64,000 nt of DNA from Halomicrobium zhouii (lineage in GTDB: Archaea > Halobacteriota > Halobacteria > Halobacteriales > Haloarculaceae). The notes below the pieces were generated by a model. It worked only from the letters and a program-made list of their open reading frames with translations. It had not been told where the DNA came from and did no database searches. Below, piece by piece: positions 1 to 8,312 of the stretch; the stretch's first letter is position 1; each line of letters starts with the position of its first letter. The stretch spans positions 372,001 to 436,000 of the forward strand of contig NZ_FOZK01000001.1 of assembly GCF_900114435.1 (NCBI RefSeq), written 5' to 3'. The position numbers and the translations under genes are program-made.

Positions 1-89
1 AAAGGAGATCTTCGAGATCCTCGAGCGGCCGCCGCAGACGTACTGAACTGCCGCTTCTTCTCGATTCCGTCGTCACTCGTGACCATCCG
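1..89 (-). pseudogene. toxin-like reading frame (RelE/ParE-type?), edge-truncated and apparently frameshifted
   Basis: On the minus strand an ATG overlaps the end of the upstream RHH antitoxin remnant, the usual arrangement of a type II toxin-antitoxin pair. It reads MVTSDDGIEKKRQFSTSAAA and then leaves a plausible frame. A shift at about position 26 would give LEDLEDLL, a composition common in the first helices of haloarchaeal RelE/ParE toxins. Only about 29 codons are inside the window. The toxin assignment is inference from position and composition. Confidence 0.3.
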
Positions 90-368
90 TGTCCTCGTTC
101 AGACGTTCTCGAATCTCATCGCTACTGTAGGTTCGCCCTTCACCGGTCGCTAGCTGGTGTTCGCTGGTGGCGATGTCTTTCCAACCCTTGCGTGAGAACG
201 AGGGGTGCTTGACAGCGTCGTGGAGCGCCCATCGGATGAACTCGCTTCGGGACGGGAAGTCTTCGCACGCCAGGTCGCATCGAGGTCGTCGAGGAACGCC
301 TGCGGGATCTCCAGTGGGACCGTGGTCATTGTGGGGTCGTCGTTGGACCCTGAGTCACCATCGGTCAT
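73..368 (-). pseudogene. ribbon-helix-helix antitoxin-like gene with a one-base frameshift
   Basis: The first part (residues 14-29, MTTVPLEIPQAFLDDL) looks like an RHH strand and helix. After codon ~34 the open frame becomes low-complexity Ser/Arg. Dropping into the neighbouring frame near position 260 gives FPSRSEFIRWALHDAVKHPS, the expected second RHH helix. That frame continues to DEIRERLNEDTDGHE and a TGA at 73-75. The simplest reading is a single-base deletion near 257-263 in a 97-99 residue antitoxin. The start at 368 follows an AT-rich promoter (tataggattatag on the minus strand, about 25-35 bases upstream). The partner toxin frame overlaps its end. A sequencing error would give the same picture. 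Confidence 0.55.
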
Positions 369-540
369 ACGCCTGTATTCCCTCTATAATCCTATATTCG
401 TTGTCGATGTGTCGGGAGATACCTGCTGTGGCGTGTGCTCGTGGATGGCGTAGTTCGTCGACGGACTCGAAGCCAACTGGTCGCTATTCGATTTGGACGA
501 TTCCGACACAATTCCCATCCTGGACAACAGGCCCTCTGGA

Positions 541-713
541 GGACGAAAAGGGCGAGGGGCGGCTGGCGGCGTAGCCGCCAGCTCATGCGACGGTCGGCGG
601 AGCCGACCGTCCGCTCCGGGAACCCGGGCGCCGCTAGCACCGAAGCGAAGGCAGTGAGCGAGGCGCGCAGCAAGCCCCGGACCGGAGCGCGGCGAGGGCT
701 TTCCTCTCTTTGG
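541..713. repeat. solo hairpin arm of the composite GAAAGGGCGAGG...CGAGGGCTTTC repeat family
   Basis: It begins with AAAGGGCGAGG and ends with GGCGAGGGCTTTC, like the arms of the composite elements near 16.5, 37.0 and 50.7 kb. Inside are nested inverted repeats (GGCTGGCGGC/GCCGCCAGC, GACGGTCGGC/GCCGACCGTC and CGCTCCGG/CCGGAGCG). This fills most of the 473-base gap between the antitoxin remnant and the surface protein; I see no gene there. Confidence 0.6.
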
Positions 714-841
714 AGTAACGGTATCGCTGCTGTAGCAATCACTCTCACTCACACAGCAATCCCTCTCAAGAGAAGCCCGCAACCCACAAAGAATACCGCC
801 GAAAGGGAGACGAACTCCCTCGCAACTAACCTTCTGGTCGA

Positions 842-3379
842 TTACAATCGGCGCACGAGCAAGCCGACACCGACCAGTGCGGCGACGAGTACGCTCAGCA
901 CGCCGAATCCGGGCCCGCTGGCACCGGTGGCCGAGTCGTCGCCGTCGGGCTCCTGGGCGCCGCCGGCGTCGTCGCTCTCCGTCCCGGTGTCGCCCTGGTT
1001 GTTGTCGCCGGTTTCGTCCGACTCGTTCGAGTCGTCGTCGTCCGATTCGTCAGCGTCCGATTCGTCAGCGTCCGACTCGTCAGATTCCTCGCTCTCAGCC
1101 TCCTCGTCGACCACGGTGAGTGCGACCGTCTCGCCGTCGACCGAGAGGTTGTACGCACCTGCCGTCGCGAACGACGTCGTGAGGGTGACGTTGCGCGTCT
1201 CGCCAGCGTCGACGTCGACCGTCGCGTTCTCGGTGGTCACGTTCTCGTCTGGACCGGTGGCCGAGAGGGACACCGTGTGGGTGCCGTCGGCGTCGCCGTC
1301 GTTCGCGAGCGTGACGTTGACCGACACGTTCTCGCCGACGTCGACCTCGTCTGCGCTGACGTTCACCGACGTGATGGAGATGTCGGGCTCGTCGTCGTCG
1401 GTGTCGTGGTCGTTGCTGAGCGGCGTCGAGTTCGAATCGTCGTCCGAGTCGTCGTTGTCGTCCGAGTCGTCTTTGTCGTCAGACTTGTCGTTCGAGTTGT
1501 CGTCCTTGTCGTCCTTGTCGTCCGAGTGGTCGTCGGAATCCTTCGACTCGTCACCGTCCGTCGAATCGTCAGAATCCTTCGAGTCGTCACCGGAGTCGGC
1601 TGCGACGACCTGGATGGTGCGAGTGAGTTTCTGCTCGTTGCCGGCCTCGTCCCGGAGCAGGACGGAGACGGTGTGTTCGCCGGTCGAGTCGAACGAGAGC
1701 GTCATCGTCTCGCCGTCGGGACCGGGTTCACCGTCGGCGTACCAGCAGACGTGGGCGACGCCGCTGTGGTCCGAGACGTTGGTCGCTTTCACGGTGAACT
1801 CCTCACCGACCGTCACCTCGTCGGGAACCTGCAGGTCGGCGGTCGGCGGTTCGCCGTCGGTGACCGTGAGGACGGTACTCGCGGTGTCGGTGTTCCCGTC
1901 GGCGTCCACCACCGTCACGGAGACGTCGAACTCACCGGGGTACGTTGCCCACTTGTCGTACGTCGCCGACTCGGTCGTCTCGTCGATCTCACCGTCGCCG
2001 TCGAGGTCCCAGCGGTACTCGACGATGCCCTCGTCGTCGGTCGAGGCGCTCGCGTCGAGCGTCAGCTTCGTCTCGGTCGCGACCTCCTCGGGCGCGTCGA
2101 GCTTGGCCGTCGGCGCGTCGCCCGTCTTCCCGTCGTTCGTTCCGTCGTCCGTCTCGTCTTTCTCATCTTTCTCGTCGTCCGTTCCGTCGTCTTTCTCGTC
2201 GTCCGTCTCGTCTTTCTCGTCGTCCGTTCCGTCGTCTGTCGCCGACACGGCGATCGTCGCGCTGGCGGCGTCCGTCTCGCCGGCCTCGTCGACGACCGTC
2301 ACGGTCGCGTCGAACTCGCCGTCGCTCGCGTACGCGTGCGTGGTGGTCGCCGATTCGGTGGTCGAGTCGGTCTCGCCGTCGCCGTCGAAGTCCCAGCGGT
2401 ACTCGACGACCGGTTCGTCACTGGTCGACCCGCTGGCGTCGAACGCGACGGGCTGGTCGGTGTGTACCGACGAGTCGTTCACCGACAGGGCCGCGTCGAG
2501 TTCGCCGCTCGCGCAGGTCCCGGCCGTGACGGTGACGTTCTCGGTCATGTCGAGCGTCGTCACCGGCTCGCCGTCCGCGCCGAGCAGTTGCCACGACTCG
2601 GTCCGGTTGTTCTCGTCGCCGGAGTAGGGCCACTCGCCCCAGGCCTCGGCCTCCTCGTTGAACGCCGGGTCGACGGTGATGGCGACGTCGTCTTCGGCCG
2701 TCAGGCCGCGGAAGGCGCCGCCGTCGTTGCGGTCGGACGACCACTTCCAGTCGATCTCGCTGTAGGTGCCGTGGTGGTCGAAGTTGTCGTCGCGACCCTG
2801 GTAGTCGTCGTCCTCGACGGCCCACTCGCCGTCGGCGGGCTGGCCGTCGACGGTGAAGGTGATGGTGCCCCCGTAGGGACCGTCACCGTGCTTGTCGTGG
2901 ACGAACACCAGGCTGTATCCCTCCGAGCCCTCGTAGACGAAGAGGTTGCTCACCTGGTTCTCCTGGAGGTGCTTGGTTCCCTCGGAGCTCCAGTCGTAGT
3001 CGGCGCTGTAGTTGTAGAAGGACTCGACCGTCTCGGTGCCGTCGCCGAGCGTCGTCGCCGTGTAACAGTTCTCGCCCTGCTGGACGACGAACGTCTCCTC
3101 GCCTGGTCCATCGTCACTCGGCTCCTCGGTCGGCTCTTCGGTCGGTTCCTCCGTTGGCTCTTCGGTCGGTTCCTCCGTTGGTTCTTCGGTTGGTTCTTCA
3201 GTGGGTTCCTCGGTCGGCTCTTCGGTTGGTTCCTCCGTTGGCTCCTCGGTCGGCGCGTCGTTGCCGGCCGTGGCGTCGTTGCCGGACGTTTGTGCGACGG
3301 CGACGCCGGTCACCGCAACGCTCGTGACCATCACCACCGCGAGCACGAGGGCCGTGAGGCGCGTGCGTGCGTCCGTCAT
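842..3379 (-). CDS. secreted PKD/CARDB surface glycoprotein with PGF-CTERM anchor
   Basis: An 845-residue cell-surface protein. Residues 1-30 form a Sec signal peptide (TALVLAVVMVTSVAVTGVAVAQ). About 45-90 is a PTEE tetrapeptide tract of some 11 units. About 95-290 is a unique Trp/Tyr-rich domain. Two PKD-type domains follow (VEYRWDFDGDGE and VEYRWDLDGDGE), then an Ig/FixG-like domain (CWYADGEPGPDG). Next come a very acidic Asp/Ser/Lys linker, a CARDB-like domain (about 680-760) and a second acidic linker. It ends in GPGFGVLSVLVAALVGVGLL plus Arg-Arg, a PGF-CTERM segment of the kind processed by archaeosortase A. Many NxS/T sites suggest N-glycosylation. Its ligand is unknown; adhesion or envelope function is inference. 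The PKD and PGF-CTERM calls are solid, the exact Ig class less so. Confidence 0.85.
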   Translation of the reverse strand: MTDARTRLTALVLAVVMVTSVAVTGVAVAQTSGNDATAGNDAPTEEPTEEPTEEPTEEPTEEPTEEPTEEPTEEPTEEPTEEPTEEPSDDGPGEETFVVQQGENCYTATTLGDGTETVESFYNYSADYDWSSEGTKHLQENQVSNLFVYEGSEGYSLVFVHDKHGDGPYGGTITFTVDGQPADGEWAVEDDDYQGRDDNFDHHGTYSEIDWKWSSDRNDGGAFRGLTAEDDVAITVDPAFNEEAEAWGEWPYSGDENNRTESWQLLGADGEPVTTLDMTENVTVTAGTCASGELDAALSVNDSSVHTDQPVAFDASGSTSDEPVVEYRWDFDGDGETDSTTESATTTHAYASDGEFDATVTVVDEAGETDAASATIAVSATDDGTDDEKDETDDEKDDGTDDEKDEKDETDDGTNDGKTGDAPTAKLDAPEEVATETKLTLDASASTDDEGIVEYRWDLDGDGEIDETTESATYDKWATYPGEFDVSVTVVDADGNTDTASTVLTVTDGEPPTADLQVPDEVTVGEEFTVKATNVSDHSGVAHVCWYADGEPGPDGETMTLSFDSTGEHTVSVLLRDEAGNEQKLTRTIQVVAADSGDDSKDSDDSTDGDESKDSDDHSDDKDDKDDNSNDKSDDKDDSDDNDDSDDDSNSTPLSNDHDTDDDEPDISITSVNVSADEVDVGENVSVNVTLANDGDADGTHTVSLSATGPDENVTTENATVDVDAGETRNVTLTTSFATAGAYNLSVDGETVALTVVDEEAESEESDESDADESDADESDDDDSNESDETGDNNQGDTGTESDDAGGAQEPDGDDSATGASGPGFGVLSVLVAALVGVGLLVRRL

Positions 3380-3784
3380 CGCCCGCCCCTCCGGGTCGCG
3401 CTCCGGTCGTCAGTTCGATACTGGACCGCTATCGCCCGTCCTCGCGGGCTGGGCCGTTCTGTCAGGCTGTCGTGTGTCGACGCATCGGGCGCGTTCGCCC
3501 GGCGCGTCGTCGTCGGTATCTGTCGTGCCATTCCTGACTTGTCCATCGACTTGTTGGCGCATTGTTATGCGATGGGTTCGCCACCCTAGAGAGCGTCTTC
3601 CGATGTCTCCCAGGCGGCTGCGGCGTACTTACCAGCACATTAATCGTCGGGCCACTCGCGGTCGGCGATTCGCGGTTCCGACGCCGAAGCCGTCGACTAC
3701 GCGCGGTGGTCGGTCGCCCGTATCTCGCGTCGATCGACGGTCAGGTGGCTCTCACAGCCGGCGCTGGCGGCCCGGAAGAACGCT
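3380..3784. other. intergenic, no gene supported
   Basis: This 405-base gap between two minus-strand genes holds only out-of-frame ORFs with Arg-rich, low-complexity translations. It should contain the promoter of the surface glycoprotein. I see no convincing TATA element or repeat in it. Confidence 0.4.
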
Positions 3785-5158
3785 TCATCGGTGAACCGAC
3801 GGCCGCCCGTCGTTCGCCGAAGCACCGTGACGCTTTCTCCGACCGCGTTTCGCTGGCCCGTGGCCGGTGTGTTGCGGGCCGTCACGGGCCCCGAGCGCAC
3901 TGAGAACGTCCAAAAAGCCCGTCCCGTAGTACGCCCTGTCGTATCCTTCGGGGACGCGCGCGGCGTGTTTGAGCGCGCTCGCGAGGACGTTTGCTCGGGC
4001 GGGGACAGGATAGTCGGTCGTACTCGCGATCAGCGCGGCGGCGCCGGTGACCTGGGCGGCGGCCATCGACGTGCCCGTGAGGTAGGCGTAGGGCGTATCG
4101 AACCCGTGGTCGGTCGGTACCGTGCTGAGCACCCAGTCCCGCAGCGACCCGTTGCTGTTGCCGCCCGGCGCACCGATATCGATCGCGTTCGTCCCGTAGT
4201 TCGTGCCCGGGGCCGGCGCGTGAGCGGGCGTCTCGGCGTCGCCGGTCGCCGGATCGAAGCCCGTCGGGCCGGTCGCGCTGACCCCGAGCACCCACGCCGC
4301 TTCGGTCGGGACGCTGCGGACGGGGCCGTCACGCCGAAGGTCCGCGTCGTCGTCTCCCGCCGCACTGACGAGGAGCGTTCCGGCCCTGCTGGCGTATATC
4401 GTCGCTCTGTTCAGGGCCTTCCAGTGAAACTCCTCTAGTTGGTCGAACGGCACCGGATAGGTGCCGAGGCTGAGGTTGGCGACGTCGGCGCCGATGGCGG
4501 CGCTGTAGAGGATCGCCGCCAGGATGTCCCCGTAGTTGGCCCCGCCCGACTCGTCGAACACGCGGAGCGCGACCAGGTCGGTTCCCGGGGCGGTGCCGAC
4601 GATACCGCGTTCGTTCCGGTCGTCGGCGGCGACGAGTCCGCTCACGTGAGTGCCGTGGATCTCGACGTCGGTGTAGTCGCCCCCGTCTCCGGTGAGGTTC
4701 CGCGAGAGGTCTTCGTTGACCGCGTCCGTGAGGTCGGGGTGGTCGGGATCGACGCCAGTGTCGATCACTGTCACTCGGCTTCCCTCGCCTCGCGTCGTCT
4801 CGTGGGCAGCCGGGACGTCAAGTGCCCGTTTGTCCCACTGGAACCGGTAGAACGGCTCGTCGGTCGCACTCTCGTTCGTCTCTCTGGCTTCGATAGTCGT
4901 CTCGTACGAGAGCGACAGGTCCCGCGCGTAGGCCGAACTCGCCTCACTGACAGCCGACTCCTCGCCGCGAACGACGGCCATGTCGATCGGATCTAGCCGG
5001 TGGAGGACGTCCACACCGTTGACGTCGGGCCGACCGGAGACGAGAAACCGCTGTTCTTCCTCGGCCCCACTGGCCCCTGGCGTGGTCGCGAGAACACCGA
5101 GCGCCGCGCCGGTCACTCGCAGATACCGCCGTCGACCGATCGGACGTCGCTCCGTCAT
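3785..5158 (-). CDS. Tat-exported subtilisin-like serine protease (S8 family)
   Basis: A halolysin-like S8 endopeptidase of 457 residues, secreted and probably folded before export. The N-terminus has a twin-arginine motif (GRRRYLRVTG) and a hydrophobic stretch ending at TTPGASG. A short propeptide-like region (about 30-120) is followed by the catalytic domain. The Asp site is in VTVIDTGVDPDHPDL, the His site in EIHGTHVSGLVAA, the oxyanion Asn region in APGGNSNGS and the Ser site in GTSMAAAQVTGAAAL. I chose the ATG at 5158 because it places the RR motif near the N-terminus; an upstream start at 5182 would add eight residues. Unlike many halolysins it has no long C-terminal domain, only a short basic tail. 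It lies downstream of a membrane-protein cluster with no obvious operon link. Confidence 0.88.
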   Translation of the reverse strand: MTERRPIGRRRYLRVTGAALGVLATTPGASGAEEEQRFLVSGRPDVNGVDVLHRLDPIDMAVVRGEESAVSEASSAYARDLSLSYETTIEARETNESATDEPFYRFQWDKRALDVPAAHETTRGEGSRVTVIDTGVDPDHPDLTDAVNEDLSRNLTGDGGDYTDVEIHGTHVSGLVAADDRNERGIVGTAPGTDLVALRVFDESGGANYGDILAAILYSAAIGADVANLSLGTYPVPFDQLEEFHWKALNRATIYASRAGTLLVSAAGDDDADLRRDGPVRSVPTEAAWVLGVSATGPTGFDPATGDAETPAHAPAPGTNYGTNAIDIGAPGGNSNGSLRDWVLSTVPTDHGFDTPYAYLTGTSMAAAQVTGAAALIASTTDYPVPARANVLASALKHAARVPEGYDRAYYGTGFLDVLSALGARDGPQHTGHGPAKRGRRKRHGASANDGRPSVHR

Positions 5159-5357
5159 CAGCACCCACCACCGATTCCGCACTGCACTGGTGGTTGGTGT
5201 CCGGCCCGCAGTCGTACCGCGTTCATTCGCCTCTCATCTCTCAGTTATCACGACACAGATCAGATAAAAAATGCGTTTGAAACGGGAAACTATCGCTGCT
5301 ATCGGGGTCACCGTCGCCCTGACGGGTGCTCGTGGACTGGCCGCCACCGGCGCCGTA

Positions 5358-6191
5358 CTAGAGGAACGCCACCACGACGACGGCCGCGGCGAGCAGGACC
5401 AGTGCAAGGCTGGCGGCGCCCTGCCACAGGGCGCTGGTGCGCAGTCGCTTCCTCGTTCGTTCGAGGTCGCCGGTCGCGAGCACGAGCGGCGTGTCCTCGG
5501 TACCGCGGAGGACGAGCCCGTCGTCCGTCTCGGCGAGGACGCCGCGGACCACCAGTTCGTCGCCGTCGTCGACGACGGTGGCCTGGTACCTGTCCGGGCT
5601 CGTGGTTCGGCGACCGACGGTGAGGCTCATCTCCCAGTTCGTGAACGCGCCCTCCTCGCCCGTCACGCCGAGCCGTTCGAGGAGCCGATTGAGTGGGTTA
5701 CGCTCGCCGAGTGGTACGTCGACGTCGGGCGAGCCGAGATAGAGGTTCGGTCGGTCGAACGGGTCCGTGACCGCGTCGCCGGCCCCGAGCTGGGTTCGCA
5801 GCCACTCGCCGTCCACGCGGACGCGGTCCCAGTCCTGTCGGACGGTGAACGCGCCGACCGCGAGGCCGCCCTCGACGGTCTGCCAGTTCGCGTTCCCGAC
5901 GTCGTCGCTCCCGCCGCCGACCTTGCGGCGGACGCGCCACGCCCAGACCGCCGGCGAGTCCACCGTCTCGACCACCTCCGCGGGCGGTTCGCGCTCGGCC
6001 GTCGCCGGGTCGCTGACGGTGACTGGTCCCCGAACGATCGCTTCCGATCCGGGGTCACCGCTCCCTTCCGGCGCGGCGATTATCTCGGTGATCGTCCGGT
6101 ACCGGTCGTGCGCGCGGCGGGCCTGCGAGCCGACGAGCAGGCCGAGTGCGAGGAGGACGCCGGCTGCGACGAGCGATTCGGTTGCGGCCAT
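5358..6191 (-). CDS. two-TM membrane protein, GIDE/MULAN-like domain
   Basis: 277 residues with a membrane segment at each end (ESLVAAGVLLALGLLVGS and ASLALVLLAAAVVVVAFL). The soluble middle is rich in beta-strand patterns. The middle (AIVRGPVTV... VWAWRVRRKVGGG... WDRVRVDG) resembles the GIDE-type region shared by bacterial and archaeal homologues of MULAN-type E3 ligases, here without a RING domain. Function unknown; a role in envelope quality control is only a guess. It is transcribed away from the protease and towards the same side as the DUF4870-like gene at 6274-6633, 82 bases away. Confidence 0.6.
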   Translation of the reverse strand: MAATESLVAAGVLLALGLLVGSQARRAHDRYRTITEIIAAPEGSGDPGSEAIVRGPVTVSDPATAEREPPAEVVETVDSPAVWAWRVRRKVGGGSDDVGNANWQTVEGGLAVGAFTVRQDWDRVRVDGEWLRTQLGAGDAVTDPFDRPNLYLGSPDVDVPLGERNPLNRLLERLGVTGEEGAFTNWEMSLTVGRRTTSPDRYQATVVDDGDELVVRGVLAETDDGLVLRGTEDTPLVLATGDLERTRKRLRTSALWQGAASLALVLLAAAVVVVAFL

Positions 6192-6273
6192 CGATGTATT
6201 GTAGTGAGCGTGAACGTCGTGGTTCGTTCGGTCTGTCCCGGTCCGACGAGGGTCGTCTCTCTGTCGGGCGCCG

Positions 6274-6633
6274 TTAGCCGAGCACGGAGACGAGCGGGTA
6301 CGACCATGCCTCGCCGCCGATGGCCTTGACCGTCGCCCAGAGACTGGCCACGGCGTCGACGAGTAGCAGCGCCAGGAGGAGGCCGCCGGCCGCGAGCCCG
6401 ACCGGATCGGAGTCGGTGGTGAAGAAGACGGCGAGGAGGCCAGCCAGGCCGACCAGTACGAACAGTTGCCAGGTCAGCGCGTTGCGTGCGTTGGCCTTCG
6501 AGAACTCGCCACGTGAGAGCAGGTACACGAGGCCGGGGCCGAAGATGCCGAACACGAGGCCGAGGCCGTGGACTGTGACGCCCAGTATCGTTCGACCTGC
6601 GGAACCGCCTCGCGTCGTCGTCGTGGAGGGCAT
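6274..6633 (-). CDS. DUF4870-like small integral membrane protein
   Basis: 119 residues with three to four membrane segments (ILGVTVHGLGLVFGIFGPGL, LTWQLFVLVGLAGLLAVFF and AAGGLLLALLLVDAVASLW). The loop motif SKANARNALTWQ matches the SxxxRxHAxQAL-type signature of DUF4870 proteins, small polytopic proteins of unknown function. The start is supported by a TATA-like element about 30-37 bases upstream, so transcription is likely leaderless or nearly so. Confidence 0.7.
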   Translation of the reverse strand: MPSTTTTRGGSAGRTILGVTVHGLGLVFGIFGPGLVYLLSRGEFSKANARNALTWQLFVLVGLAGLLAVFFTTDSDPVGLAAGGLLLALLLVDAVASLWATVKAIGGEAWSYPLVSVLG

Positions 6634-6662
6634 ACTCGACGCGGTTGTTTACACCGTTGACA

Positions 6663-6670
6663 CATAAACC
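6663..6670 (-). promoter_or_regulatory. TATA element for the DUF4870-like gene
   Basis: On the minus strand the sequence reads AAAGGTTTATGTG, with a purine-rich BRE-like start, 30-37 bases before the ATG at 6633. This is the usual haloarchaeal distance for a leaderless transcript. Confidence 0.5.
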
Positions 6671-6684
6671 TTTAGACGACGAGT

Positions 6685-6700
6685 GCCTGAAGAAACAGGC
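6685..6700 (-). terminator. short stem-loop just past the cysteine-rich Tat protein gene
   Basis: GCCTG AAGAAA CAGGC forms a 5-bp stem 8-23 bases beyond the stop codon at 6708. No U tract follows, so termination is only a guess. Confidence 0.3.
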
Positions 6701-6707
6701 GGGTGTT

Positions 6708-7418
6708 CTAGATGGTCCCCGATAGCCCGAACTCCTTACAGAGGCCGCAGAACCGGCTGTACTCCCAACCGCCGCCGGTCTCGTCGCCCTTCTTCTTCCC
6801 GTTGGGATCACAGAGGTTCCGTCCGACGCAGACCTTGACACTGCCGCCGATCTCCAGTCCGACGGGGTTGATCGAGGGGTTGAACAGGAGACATCCCTCG
6901 ACATCGAGCGGGACGCCCTTGTAGGCGCCTTTCGTGTCGAGACAGACCTCCGCCTCGCTGTACGAGAACCCGGCGCCCGCGAGCGACAGACAGCTATCGT
7001 CGACACAGATCGAGATGTTGACGCTCACCTCGGTGAAGCCGAACGTCGCTTCGAACTTGAGTCCGAGATCGCCGCCGCCGATGACCGGCACCTCGTCGGG
7101 GATCGTCCCCAGCACGAGTTTCTCGGAGAGTTCGATGTCTCGCGGTCCGGCCTCGTAGGGACTGGCGTTCTTCTCCGGACCGACGTAGACGCGAGTCTCG
7201 ACGTCCGGGTCCTTCGCATCGATTTCGACGTCCCACTCCTCGCGGTCGAACCCGGACGAACTGGCCGCCGACGTGCTCTGGGCTGCAGCGGTGCCCGGGC
7301 CCGCCAGTCCGGTCACGCCTGTCGCTGTGAGCCCGGTGAGGCTAGTGTTGAGCACGCGTCGTCGCGAGTACGCGTTGGTACCACTTCGCTCCGATTCGTT
7401 CGTATGTTCGTCCGACAT
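6708..7418 (-). CDS. Tat-exported cysteine-rich protein of unknown function
   Basis: 236 residues. The N-terminus carries a clear twin-arginine signal (YSRRRVLNTSLTGLTATG, then an Ala-rich cut region near residue 45). The mature part has eight cysteines, several paired (ICVDDSC, VCVGRNLC, FCGLC), in a beta-rich repetitive pattern (LKFEATFGFTEVSVNISICV and LEIGGSVKVCVG). This fits a disulfide-stabilised or metal-binding extracellular protein. I do not recognise the family. A good TATA element precedes the start, so it is probably the first gene of its transcript. Confidence 0.65.
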   Translation of the reverse strand: MSDEHTNESERSGTNAYSRRRVLNTSLTGLTATGVTGLAGPGTAAAQSTSAASSSGFDREEWDVEIDAKDPDVETRVYVGPEKNASPYEAGPRDIELSEKLVLGTIPDEVPVIGGGDLGLKFEATFGFTEVSVNISICVDDSCLSLAGAGFSYSEAEVCLDTKGAYKGVPLDVEGCLLFNPSINPVGLEIGGSVKVCVGRNLCDPNGKKKGDETGGGWEYSRFCGLCKEFGLSGTI

Positions 7419-7442
7419 ACATGTAGTCTGATAATGCCATTG

Positions 7443-7453
7443 AATATTTAATT
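7443..7453 (-). promoter_or_regulatory. TATA element for the cysteine-rich Tat protein
   Basis: The minus strand reads AAATTAAATATTC, 25-35 bases before the ATG at 7418, within an AT-rich patch in otherwise GC-rich DNA. This suggests a strong leaderless promoter. Confidence 0.6.
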
Positions 7454-7562
7454 TACCAATTGGATAAAACCGAAACCAATATCTGGTTGGAAAAACAACC
7501 AGTTCTGATCGGCGATCCGAACAGGGAGTTCCGACGGACGGCGTTCACGCAGAACGTCATCT

Positions 7563-7932
7563 CGTAGTGGTGGTTGTACCTTTGTACCGCCGTTCGGCGG
7601 GCCGGTGCCGGCGAACGCCGATAGACTCGCTGCGCTCGACTGCTGAGCCCCGACTCGCCATGCTCGTCGGGACGCCGACGGACTCGCGCTGCTCGTCCGT
7701 CGAGCCCACGCTCACTCCGTTCGCGTGGACGCCGGCAGACTCACTCCGTTCGTCTCCCGAACCCGGCCTCACGCAGTTCGGCCGGACGCCGGGTGACTCG
7801 CTGCACTCGTCTCCCGAGCCCGGCCCCACACAGTTCGACTGGACGCCATCGGATTCGCGCTGCTCGTCCGATGAGCCCTGTCTCGCTTCGCTCGACAGGA
7901 CGCCAGGACGGGCGTACAATCACCCCTACCAG
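7563..7932. repeat. 57-bp double-hairpin tandem repeat, locus 1, inside inverted ends
   Basis: About five 57-bp units run from about 7614 to 7904, each starting near GACGCC. Every unit holds two hairpins with similar loops (TCGCTGCGCTC-like) and different but complementary stems. Examples are GACGGAC/GTCCGTC, ATCGGA/TCCGAT, CACGC/GCGTG, CCGGCC/GGCCGG and CCTGTC/GACAGG. The block is bordered on the left by AGTGGTGGTTGTAC and on the right by GTACAATCACCCCTA, an imperfect inverted pair. The 19-residue repeat seen when it is translated follows from the 57-bp period and is probably not a protein. Confidence 0.7.
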
Positions 7933-8009
7933 GCCGTACGGACCGATATATATCGACGCGGCCCGCTATTGGCAACAGCTATGAGGGTCGTCCCAGAAGT
8001 GTAGTTCAT

Positions 8010-8117
8010 ATGCCACGATACGTGACGTACTGTCCCCACTGCGAGGACGAGCAGCGAGTGCTGGAGGACAAACCGTGGTTGCCCACGGTCTGTCTGCGCT
8101 GTGGCAGGTGGACGTGA
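8010..8117 (+). CDS. 35-residue zinc-ribbon microprotein
   Basis: A very short gene, ATG at 8010 and TGA at 8115-8117. It encodes MPRYVTYCPHCEDEQ... followed by VCLRCGRWT. The two CxxC knuckles (residues 8-11 and 28-31) form a complete four-cysteine zinc site, as in the small zinc-finger microproteins known from haloarchaea. Nothing upstream extends the frame. Role unknown. It stands alone between the 57-bp repeat block and the regulator at 8313. Confidence 0.6.
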   Translation: MPRYVTYCPHCEDEQRVLEDKPWLPTVCLRCGRWT

Positions 8118-8312
8118 CTGCCTCACATACTCAGCGGCTCTCTGCCTAACCGACGGCCTCTCAGATCGTCTCCGCGTACTCGCAGTCGGGACACGACACC
8201 GCCATCCTGACGTCTTCACCGCCGGGCGACGGTTTCGAGTGGTCCGTCGCCGGTCGGACTCGTCGCCGGAGACGAGCGGTACTCTCAGGGGCGTCCGCGA
8301 GAAGGGTAGGAT

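Noticed and set aside
1-40. Cluster of restriction-site-like sequences (NotI, XhoI and BglII sites) suggesting vector DNA
   Set aside because: The bases also fit Ala-Ala-Ala-Leu-Glu-Asp-Leu coding in a haloarchaeal toxin frame, and GC-rich genomes contain such sites by chance.
435-2627. Long plus-strand open frame (730 codons) opposite the surface protein
   Set aside because: Its translation is Ser/Val-rich low complexity that mirrors the acidic gene on the other strand. The minus strand has the signal peptide, PKD motifs and PGF-CTERM end.
1277-3589. Second long plus-strand frame (770 codons) over the same gene
   Set aside because: Val/Arg-rich shadow of GC-rich coding DNA, without domains or a start context.
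7614-7904. CRISPR array
   Set aside because: Units are contiguous with no unique spacers of constant length, and no cas genes are present. The same holds for the 24-bp and 20-bp arrays.
7567-8004. 145-codon frame with a 19-residue repeat
   Set aside because: 57 is divisible by 3, so any frame repeats. The hairpin structure explains the conservation better than a protein, and similar units run in reverse at 48.6 kb.
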